This document shows, one piece after another, positions 57,784 through 64,000 of a stretch of 64,000 nucleotides of DNA. Position numbers and translations under genes: made by a program. The stretch comes from Plantactinospora soyae (GTDB lineage Bacteria; Actinomycetota; Actinomycetes; Mycobacteriales; Micromonosporaceae): contig NZ_JADBEB010000001.1 of NCBI RefSeq assembly GCF_014874095.1, positions 6,696,001-6,760,000 of the forward strand, in the 5' to 3' direction. The notes below the pieces were generated by a model. That model was not told the origin of the DNA. It searched no databases and saw only the letters and a list, made by a program, of their open reading frames with translations. Position 1 is the first letter of the stretch. Every line of letters begins with the position of its first letter.

Positions 57784-59148
57784 ATGATCGAGGACGGACG
57801 TCCGGCCGACACGGTGGCGGGGGAGCAGACGCCCGGACCTTCCGGACCGGCCCGGACAACCGCGCCGGGCGGCGAGGGCCGCCCGGCGCGGGCCGCCGGT
57901 ACGACCACCACCCGACCTCCGGCGCTCGCCCGGTGCGTGGCCGTCGAGCCGGCCAAGTTCGCCGCCGCCTACTGGGGGCGGGCCGCACTGCTGTCCCGGG
58001 CCGCCGAACTCGCCAACCCGGACGGCTTCACCGACCTGCTCAGTCCGGCCGACGCCGACGAACTGCTCAGCCGGCGTGGCCTGCGGACCCCCTTCCTGCG
58101 CGCGGCTCGGGGCGGCCAGGTGCTTCCGACCGGGCAGTACACCGGCGGCGGCGGGGCCGGCGCGGAGATCACCGACCAGGTACTCGACGAGCGCGTCCTC
58201 GCGCTCTACGCCGACGGCGCCACGCTGGTGCTCCAGGGCCTGCACCGGACCTGGCCACCCCTGATCGACTTCACCCGCGAACTGGGCCTGACCCTCGGGC
58301 AGCCGTTACAGGTCAACGCCTATCTCACCCCGGCCGGCAACCAGGGATTCGGCACCCACTACGACACCCACGACGTCTTCGTGCTCCAGGTGGACGGGCA
58401 CAAGCACTGGCAGGTCCACGAGCCCGTTCTGCCCGACCCGCTGGAGCGGCAGCCGTGGGGCGGCCGCGCCGACGAGGTGACCGCGGTCGCCGAAGGCCCG
58501 CCCGCGCTGGACGTGGTACTCGCCCCCGGGGACGCGTTCTACCTGCCCCGGGGCTGGCTGCACAGCGCCCGCGCCCAGGACGAGAGCAGCCTGCACCTGA
58601 CGGTCGGCGTCCGGGCGCTGACCCGCTACACGATCGTCGAGACCCTGCTGGACCTGGCCGCCGAGGACCGCAGGCTGCGCGCACCCCTGCCGTTCGGGGT
58701 CGACGTCGCCGACGTCGACCAGGTCGAACCGGAGCTGACCGAGACCGTCGAGGCACTACGGGACTGGCTGCTCCGTGCCGACCCGGCGGCGGTCGCCGAG
58801 CGGTTGCGGGCCCGAGCCTGGCCGGCGGCCCGACCGGCGCCGATCCGGCCACTCGCCCAGGCGGCGGCGATCGGCGCCGTCGACGCCGACACCCTCCTCG
58901 CCCCACGCGACGGCCTGCGCTGGCAGCTGACGGCAGAGCCCGCCGACGCCGACGGCGGTGCGGGCCAGGTCACCCTGCACCTGTTTGACCGCACCATCAC
59001 CCTCCCCGGCCAGTGCGCCCTCGCCGTCCGGGTGTTCCTCTCCGGCGGGGTTTCCCGGGTCGGTGACCTGCCCGGCCTCGACGACGACGCCGACCGGATC
59101 GTGCTGGCCCGCCGGCTGCTCCGCGAGGCGGTAGCGGTACCCGCGTGA
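57784..59148 (+). CDS. JmjC/cupin-type 2-oxoglutarate oxygenase
   Basis: This 454-residue protein has a disordered N-terminus (1-45) and a cupin_4/JmjC domain like ribosomal oxygenases (YcfD, NO66). Its iron triad is H192 and D194 in FGTHYDTHDVFVLQ and H260 in FYLPRGWLHSA; GHKHWQVH matches the family's G-x-K-x-W. The C-terminal third (about 290-454) forms the helical and winged-helix-like part seen in that family. Known members hydroxylate His, Arg or Asp/Asn side chains of proteins. Here the gene starts 15 bases after the repeat peptide, so that peptide, which has His, Gln and Asp in each unit, is the likely substrate. Confidence 0.88.
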   Translation: MIEDGRPADTVAGEQTPGPSGPARTTAPGGEGRPARAAGTTTTRPPALARCVAVEPAKFAAAYWGRAALLSRAAELANPDGFTDLLSPADADELLSRRGLRTPFLRAARGGQVLPTGQYTGGGGAGAEITDQVLDERVLALYADGATLVLQGLHRTWPPLIDFTRELGLTLGQPLQVNAYLTPAGNQGFGTHYDTHDVFVLQVDGHKHWQVHEPVLPDPLERQPWGGRADEVTAVAEGPPALDVVLAPGDAFYLPRGWLHSARAQDESSLHLTVGVRALTRYTIVETLLDLAAEDRRLRAPLPFGVDVADVDQVEPELTETVEALRDWLLRADPAAVAERLRARAWPAARPAPIRPLAQAAAIGAVDADTLLAPRDGLRWQLTAEPADADGGAGQVTLHLFDRTITLPGQCALAVRVFLSGGVSRVGDLPGLDDDADRIVLARRLLREAVAVPA

Positions 59149-59200
59149 AAGGAAGGGCCCCTTCTTATCGCTTTCTGTATAGGAAGGGCCCCCTGCTAAC
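59149..59200. repeat. GAAGGGCCCC-type intergenic repeat, likely terminator
   Basis: AGGAAGGGCCCC occurs at 59150-59161 and 59181-59192, 31 bases apart. The first copy forms the perfect hairpin GAAGGG-C-CCCTTC (59152-59164). It lies between the convergent oxygenase and FtsK-operon genes. Elements of this look are, as I recall, scattered in Micromonospora-type genomes. Confidence 0.65.
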
Positions 59201-59216
59201 CGCCTTGCCGCGGTGG

Positions 59217-59906
59217 TCAGCGGAGGAGTGCGAAGAGCGCGCCGGTGGTGAGCGCGCCGGCGCCCACCACCATCAGGACCGCCCGGACGTCCAGACCGGC
59301 GTGACGCCGGTCGGCGAGCACTCTCGCCGGCGCCAACCCGACCACCGGCCCGAGCAGGGTCACCAGCAGCGCGAGCACCGGCATCGCCACCGCCAGGTCG
59401 CCGCCGTACCGGACGCCGACGGCCCGGGCGGCGACCCCGAGGGCGTACGCGCCGGCCGCGCCGAGCACACCGAACGCCGCCAGCAGTGGTCGCGTCGCGC
59501 CCGGTAGCTCACCGGGTCTGCGGGCCCGGTCGAGCAGCTCACGAACCCCGTCCAGCAGCGTCTCGGTGTCGGCCGGTCCGCCGCCCTGCGGCACCGGAGG
59601 CTCGCCGATCCGCCGGTCCGCCGATCCGAGCTGCCCGCGCAGCGTGCTCCAGAGGTGGATCACCTCCGCCTCGGTGCCGTCGACCTCCTCCTGGGCGGCG
59701 GCCACCTCCGCCTCGGCCCGTCGTACGGAGTGCTCCGCGTCCCGTACGGCCCGGGTGGCGGCGGCGCACTGGCGCTCGTACCAGGTGTCCGCCTCGGCCC
59801 GTTCGGTCTCGGCCTGCCGGGTCACCTCGGCGAGTTGCCGGATCGAGCGGGCGTACGTCTCGGTCGACCCGGCGTACGGGTCGGTCTGCTCGGGACGGGC
59901 GGTCAT
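59217..59906 (-). CDS. Membrane protein of the FtsK-type operon
   Basis: This 229-residue protein has an N-terminal coiled coil (about 15-75, rich in Glu, Arg and Ala), a flexible middle part, and three predicted transmembrane helices in the last 85 residues. No known domain is recognised. ATG 59906 overlaps the stop of the FtsK-like gene (ATGA), so the two are translated together. It is the only membrane component of the operon and could anchor the soluble ATPase through its coiled coil. Confidence 0.78.
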   Translation of the reverse strand: MTARPEQTDPYAGSTETYARSIRQLAEVTRQAETERAEADTWYERQCAAATRAVRDAEHSVRRAEAEVAAAQEEVDGTEAEVIHLWSTLRGQLGSADRRIGEPPVPQGGGPADTETLLDGVRELLDRARRPGELPGATRPLLAAFGVLGAAGAYALGVAARAVGVRYGGDLAVAMPVLALLVTLLGPVVGLAPARVLADRRHAGLDVRAVLMVVGAGALTTGALFALLR

Positions 59907-62707
59907 CGTGACGGTCCGTAGGGAATGATCACTTGACCGGTGCGGTGCACCGAGCGGTCGAAGAAGAGCCCACGCCACGGGCGCGGGTACCAGTCGGGGC
60001 CGCCGCCGGGTCCCGGGTACAGCGCGGAGGTGAGCTCGGCCCCCTGGACGTCCAGTGCCACCCAGGCACCGATCTGATCGGTCCGGGACGCCGGTCCGCC
60101 GAGGTCCACCCGCATCCGGGCCACCCCCCGCCACCAGGCCAGGGTGTGGGTACGCCGCTCCGGCCCGTTGTGCAGGACGTGCCGCAGGTGTTCCAGCCCG
60201 GAGCGCCCGCCGACGGTGCCAGAGAGCTGGCTGGCGGCCGCGTCCACCGCGTAGAGGAGCAGGTAGTGCGGCTGGCCCAGGGTGCCGCCGTGGCCCAGCC
60301 CGTTCGCCGTCTCGGCCATCAGCTCGCCGATGTCCTCCTCCTCGTACCAGGAGGCGTCGGTGCCCAGCGCGTCGTAGAGCGACCGGGCGGCGGTGTCCGC
60401 GTCCGGGTCGAGACAGGCGATCGAGAACCGCGCGGTGCCGGGCCGGTGCTGGCGGTGCAGGGACCGGGCCGCCGCGTCCAGCACGGCGCACGCCTCGTCG
60501 ACTCCGGTGCCGAGTACGGCCAGGTTGCGGCCGGGTGCGCGAGGCAGCCGCATCCCCGCCGACCGTGCCTGTACATCGATGATCTCGCCGAGCAACGCGA
60601 CCGGTCCCCGGACACCACCGCTGGGCCGGTCCGGGCCGGTTCCGCTCCGGTTCGGGCCGGCCTCGGAACGGTCCGGGACGGCGGTCCGATCCGGCTCGCC
60701 GTCGGCGCCGAGCTGGACGGTCGCCCGGGACCCGTCGGGGTCGCCCGGTGGGCGCAGCGCGACGAAGTCCGGCGCCTCCTCCAGCCGGGGTATCGCGTCC
60801 CCGTCGAAGAGTCGGGCCGGGGCGGCGTCCGGTGGGCGCATCCGCCACAGTCGGTGCTGCAGATCGCTCCAGGTGCCCCAGTCGCTGGCCGCCGGGATCC
60901 GGGCCACCTGGTTGCCCTCGGACATTCCCGACTCGGCGTTGACCACCGCGTGGTGCCGGGGGAGCGACTGCGCGGCGTCGTTGCGCTCGGCCAGGATCCG
61001 CAACGCCTTGGGCAGCGCGATCCGCAGGGTGAACTGGGCGACCAGCGCCGGCCGACCCCACAGCGCCTCGATGCCGCGCACGTCCTGCGAGGCCAGCACC
61101 AGGTGGATGCCCTGGGAACGGCCCCGCCGGGCCAGGTCCTCCAGGAGGTCGGCGGACTCCCGGGCGACCGCGTCCCGGCCGGCCAGCAGCATCTGGAACT
61201 CGTCCACCACGGCGACGATCCGGGGCCAGCGGCCGGTCGGGTCCACCGCGCGCAACTCGGCGAGCTTGGTCACCTCGTGCCGCTTGGCGGCGTCGGCCCG
61301 ACGGCGCAGTTCCTCGGCCAGGAACCGCAGCAGGGCCAGCCCGAACTCGCGGTCGGTGTTGACGTTGATCCCGACCAGCCGCATGTGCGGCAGCCAGCTC
61401 GGATCCCGCCGCCCCTGGGCGAACCGGGCGAAGGACACCCCCTCTTTGAAGTCGAGCAGGTAGAACTCGAGTTCGGCGGGGGAGTACCGGGCGGCCAGCG
61501 AACCGATCCAGGCGAAGATCAGATTGGTCTTGCCGGTACCGGAGGGGCCGCCGATCAGCGCGTGCGGCGGGTAGTCGCCGAGGGTCAGCGACACCGGCCG
61601 GCCCTGGGGGCCGTCGCCGATCGGCGCGACCAGGCTGTGCGCCGAGTCCTCCTGCCACATGGCGTCGACCGGTGGCAGCAGGTCGGTGAAGGGCGTCGGT
61701 GGCGGGCCGGCGTTGACCTGGGCGGCGACCTCCCGACAGGTCTCGGTGACCAGGGTCGCCGGGGGCGCCGGGTCGGTGCGTACGGTCAGCCCGGGGCAGG
61801 AGTCCAGTCGGGTACCGTCGGCCGTCACCACCACCCGGTGCACGGCGGGCTCGTCCGGCAGGTCGATCCCGCGCACCACGAGATGCACCCCGCAGGCCGC
61901 TCCGGTCCGGACGACCCGGTCCAACTGCCCACGCTCGTGTCGGGACAGCTCGTCGCCGCCGAGCAGCACCGCCACCCGCCACGGCTCGGGACGCCGTCCG
62001 GTCGCCGCCGCCAGCTCGCGCAGTGAGCCGTACTCCCCGGCGAGCACCGTCTCGTTGATCCGGCGGATCTGGTCGACCAGGTCGTCGAGCAGTCGGGCCA
62101 GCCCGCCGGGCCCGACGAAGGTCAGCAGGCCGGCCGTGGAGAGCGGGGCGAACCCGGCGAGCCCGCCGCCGAGGTGCTCCGGGTCGTAGCCGACCAGCCG
62201 GACCGCGCCGGGGGCGGCGCGGCCGATGGCGCGGAGCAGCAGGGCGGCGACGACCGCGTCGCAGCCCGCCCGGTCGGCCCCGGACAGGTGGACGTGACCC
62301 GCGTCGAGCAGCGGCACGAGCGCCGGCACGGGGACGCTGTCGGGCAGGCGTACCGTGCCGATCCGCAGCGGCCCGGGAGCCTCGCCCCGGACGACCGGGG
62401 TGGGTTGCCAGCCGGGCCAGTCCGCTCCGGCGGCACCGGGGGCCTCCCGCTCCGCGGCCTGGGCGGCCCGGTCGGCGAGGCCGGCGATCCGGTCGCCGTA
62501 CCGGTCGGCGAGGTCGGTGATCCGCTGGTCCCGTTCCGCGCCGACCCGGGCCGGGACCCGCCCGGCGGCGTCCCGGGTACGGCGTAGCCGGTCCTGCGCG
62601 GCGCCGAGTTCGGACCGGGCCGCCGTGAGCCGGGCCCGGGACGCGCCAAGGGCGTGCGACAACATGGTGCGGACCCGGGTGACCAGCTGGGTCCGGAGGT
62701 CAGGCAT
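59903..62707 (-). CDS. FtsK/SpoIIIE-type ATPase with three ATPase-like domains
   Basis: This 934-residue protein starts with a coiled coil (about 20-90). Three P-loop-like domains follow. The first (about 110-320) has no Walker A. The second (about 340-640) has GGPSGTGKT at 386-394 and VVDEF at 500-504 and is the active motor. The third (about 665-934) is degenerate at the P-loop (VLGTGVDEA). This threefold order is that of EccC/EssC ATPases in type VII secretion, but no transmembrane helix is present. ATG 62707 overlaps the preceding stop by eight bases; a longer frame to 63094 is only a shadow. Confidence 0.85.
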   Translation of the reverse strand: MPDLRTQLVTRVRTMLSHALGASRARLTAARSELGAAQDRLRRTRDAAGRVPARVGAERDQRITDLADRYGDRIAGLADRAAQAAEREAPGAAGADWPGWQPTPVVRGEAPGPLRIGTVRLPDSVPVPALVPLLDAGHVHLSGADRAGCDAVVAALLLRAIGRAAPGAVRLVGYDPEHLGGGLAGFAPLSTAGLLTFVGPGGLARLLDDLVDQIRRINETVLAGEYGSLRELAAATGRRPEPWRVAVLLGGDELSRHERGQLDRVVRTGAACGVHLVVRGIDLPDEPAVHRVVVTADGTRLDSCPGLTVRTDPAPPATLVTETCREVAAQVNAGPPPTPFTDLLPPVDAMWQEDSAHSLVAPIGDGPQGRPVSLTLGDYPPHALIGGPSGTGKTNLIFAWIGSLAARYSPAELEFYLLDFKEGVSFARFAQGRRDPSWLPHMRLVGINVNTDREFGLALLRFLAEELRRRADAAKRHEVTKLAELRAVDPTGRWPRIVAVVDEFQMLLAGRDAVARESADLLEDLARRGRSQGIHLVLASQDVRGIEALWGRPALVAQFTLRIALPKALRILAERNDAAQSLPRHHAVVNAESGMSEGNQVARIPAASDWGTWSDLQHRLWRMRPPDAAPARLFDGDAIPRLEEAPDFVALRPPGDPDGSRATVQLGADGEPDRTAVPDRSEAGPNRSGTGPDRPSGGVRGPVALLGEIIDVQARSAGMRLPRAPGRNLAVLGTGVDEACAVLDAAARSLHRQHRPGTARFSIACLDPDADTAARSLYDALGTDASWYEEEDIGELMAETANGLGHGGTLGQPHYLLLYAVDAAASQLSGTVGGRSGLEHLRHVLHNGPERRTHTLAWWRGVARMRVDLGGPASRTDQIGAWVALDVQGAELTSALYPGPGGGPDWYPRPWRGLFFDRSVHRTGQVIIPYGPSR

Positions 62708-63566
62708 GGGTGTCCCGGGGGGCACGGGCGGTGACCGGTCGCTGGTCGACGCCGAGCCGGCGCATGAGCAGACCGGTGAGTACGCCGGCCGCCACCGCCG
62801 GGTCGGCCGGATGCGGCTGCTCCACCGGATCCTTCGGCGGTGGCATCCGGCAGACCCGACTGAGCAACGTGTCGAGCACTCCCGGCGGCAGGTTCGGCAC
62901 GAGGTCCTGCACCTGCCCGGTGACCTCGCGGCGCAGCCGGGGCAGGTCCGCCGCCCGGGGCGGGTGGCCGAGCAGTTCGGTGGCCAGGTCGCGCAGCACC
63001 GGCGGGGCCACCGAGGCCAGTCCGAGCCCGATGTTGGCCTCCACGCCCCGCAGTTCGGTGTGCAGCCGACCGTGGTCGCCGGAGCGGACGTCACTGGTCA
63101 CCCGGCGCAGCAGCTCCTCCGCATCGGTGATCTCCTGGTCCGGCTTGGCGGCCGGGGTGCCGTGCCGGCCGAACAACTCGGCGACCCGGACCGACCACCA
63201 GCCGCCGGTCGGCGCCGGCACACCACGCCGGACGGGCCCGGTGGGCTTGTCCGCGACCGGGCCGCCGGGTCCGGCGGGCGGCCGGCCGGGCGTGGGACCG
63301 GGGGCGCCGTCGCGGGCCAGGCCGATCGCGGCCAGGTACGTCGCAAGCTGGTCCTGGGCGAGCCGCAGCGCGGAACCGGCGGTCTCCGCGTGTTCGGTGG
63401 CGGCGGACAACTCGGGTACGCCCATCGGGTCGGACGACTCCTGCCGGACCCACCGGAGCCGCTCGGAGGCGAGCTTGAGGTGGTCGAGCGCCTTTATCAC
63501 CAGGTCGACGGGCAGCTCGTCGGACGTCGCCCGTACCTGGGCTCCGAGTTCCTCGATGATGGACAT
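62700..63566 (-). CDS. Soluble protein of the FtsK-type operon, function unknown
   Basis: This 288-residue protein has an N-terminal helical part (IEELGAQVRATSDELPVDLV to about residue 85), a Pro/Gly-rich linker (about 88-115) and a helical C-terminal half that includes LRRVTSDVRSGDHGRLHTEL. No signal peptide, transmembrane helix or known motif is seen. It lies seven bases after the gene for the 86-residue helical protein and overlaps the FtsK-like gene, so it probably works in the same complex, perhaps as an adaptor. Confidence 0.75.
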   Translation of the reverse strand: MSIIEELGAQVRATSDELPVDLVIKALDHLKLASERLRWVRQESSDPMGVPELSAATEHAETAGSALRLAQDQLATYLAAIGLARDGAPGPTPGRPPAGPGGPVADKPTGPVRRGVPAPTGGWWSVRVAELFGRHGTPAAKPDQEITDAEELLRRVTSDVRSGDHGRLHTELRGVEANIGLGLASVAPPVLRDLATELLGHPPRAADLPRLRREVTGQVQDLVPNLPPGVLDTLLSRVCRMPPPKDPVEQPHPADPAVAAGVLTGLLMRRLGVDQRPVTARAPRDTHA

Positions 63567-63572
63567 CCGTCG

Positions 63573-63833
63573 TCAGAGCGTCGACACGTAGAGCTGGGCG
63601 TGCTCGACGGCGGCGAGCGTCGCGGCGAGGCACTCCTCCAGTTCCTGGGCGGCCTGGGACAGCGACGCCTGCGCGGCGTCCACCGTGGAGTGTCCACTGC
63701 CCTCAAGGGCGCCGGCCAGGGTCTGCTGCGCCTCGGCCAGCTTGTCGCTGGCGGCCTGCACCGCAGCCTGGCCGTCGCCGATCTGCTGCAGTGCGGCATC
63801 GATGGCCGCTTTCAGCTCGGCAACGCTCGCCAC
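63573..63833 (-). CDS. 86-residue helical-hairpin protein, WXG100-like in size
   Basis: This small protein consists of two long amphipathic helices (about 3-42 and 50-84) with a Gly-Ser turn (EGSGHSTVD) in between. Size and shape match WXG100 substrates of type VII secretion, but the W-x-G of the turn is absent. It is the first gene of the FtsK operon, as WXG100 genes often are next to secretion ATPases. GTG 63833 has AGGAGGT seven bases upstream. Confidence 0.78.
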   Translation of the reverse strand: MASVAELKAAIDAALQQIGDGQAAVQAASDKLAEAQQTLAGALEGSGHSTVDAAQASLSQAAQELEECLAATLAAVEHAQLYVSTL

Positions 63834-63840
63834 GGCGAAA

Positions 63841-64000
63841 CCTCCTGGGGGCGGGGAGGGCTCTTATTAGAGCTTATCCCGATGAGCGGTTCTCAGGCCC
63901 CTGGGCGTTTACTGCCCGCCTGACCGTTCCCAGCTAGATCGGCCGGCGACGGCTGGACGCCGAGCGTCCTCCCACTTTGTGCCACCCTCCGACTACAGAG
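63841..64000 (-). promoter_or_regulatory. Control region of the FtsK-type operon
   Basis: The region upstream of GTG 63833 has a strong ribosome site, AGGAGG, and, at 63860-63873, the perfect inverted repeat GCTCT-TATT-AGAGC in an AT-rich patch that could be both promoter and operator. Nothing coding is seen to the window's end. Confidence 0.5.

Noticed and set aside
59933-62026. A 697-codon open frame on the plus strand
   Set aside because: It is antisense to the FtsK-like ATPase, which has clear Walker motifs and coupled neighbours.
62708-63094. N-terminal extension of the FtsK-like protein
   Set aside because: It overlaps the 288-residue gene in a different frame; the ATG at 62707 gives the tight overlap normal for this operon.
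63573-63833. Firm WXG100/ESAT-6 assignment
   Set aside because: Size and hairpin form fit, but the W-x-G motif is absent, so only likeness is claimed.

Overview
The window is chromosomal DNA from a high-GC actinomycete. Gene content points to Micromonosporaceae (Micromonospora or a close relative): CBM2-tagged secreted hydrolases, a DUF397 protein, a uridine-kinase-like protein, orphan OmpR-type winged-helix proteins, and a dispersed GAAGGGCCCC-type intergenic repeat. That assignment is inference from gene content, not from a marker gene. I found no rRNA, tRNA, CRISPR array, transposase, integrase or phage gene. Genes are tightly packed, often with ATGA or GTGA stop/start overlaps.

Layout. 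0-5 kb: end of an LVIVD-repeat protein with a strong terminator, a cupin, a secreted SGNH esterase with CBM2, an MBL-fold hydrolase, a MOSC protein and an aminoglycoside-type phosphotransferase. 5-9.8 kb: a reductive pyrimidine catabolism operon (beta-ureidopropionase, dihydropyrimidinase, MmsA, LLM oxidoreductase). 9.8-13.4 kb: cysteine dioxygenase and rhodanese behind a palindrome, then two receiver-less winged-helix proteins flanking an AEC transporter. 13.5-17.3 kb: a LuxR response regulator and histidine kinase divergent from an ABC exporter. 17.5-20.9 kb: small housekeeping-type genes and two DUF72 proteins. 21-25.8 kb: a GH3 enzyme, a gene-poor stretch holding a xylanase remnant, and a CBM2-tagged sugar dehydrogenase. 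25.9-31.8 kb: two LtrA proteins, an MFS transporter coupled to a Clp_N/HTH regulator with twin operators, and RNase HI. 31.8-38 kb: a TetR regulator with a divergent membrane protein, a GH1-MFS operon, a cholesterol-oxidase-like flavoprotein and a DUF1295 protein. 38-45.4 kb: an inositol-phosphatase-family gene, a cytochrome b/NuoF-ferredoxin pair, an OFA transporter with its 40-residue partner, and a sirtuin. 45.6-52.7 kb: SDR, DUF397, winged-helix, dehydratase, a third LtrA, DoxX-like, PEBP and tandem-GNAT genes. 52.7-57.3 kb: a xylan locus (GH43, LacI, GH10-CBM2) with recognisable operators. 57.4-59.1 kb: a tandem-repeat peptide gene followed by a JmjC/cupin oxygenase. 59.2-63.8 kb: a four-gene operon around an EccC-like FtsK ATPase.

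How the genes work together. Plant-polymer breakdown recurs: SGNH esterase, GH3, sugar dehydrogenase, GH1 with transporter, GH43 and GH10, three of them carrying the same cellulose-binding module. A TTCCGGAA core lies in front of GH3, in front of the xylanase remnant and between GH43 and lacI; a near-perfect CebR box sits at the GH10 promoter.

The two loci most likely to be undescribed systems are the repeat peptide plus oxygenase at 57.4-59.1 kb, which has the form of a ribosomal peptide and its tailoring enzyme, and the FtsK operon at 59.2-63.8 kb, which resembles a minimal type VII-like apparatus with an 86-residue helical-hairpin protein.
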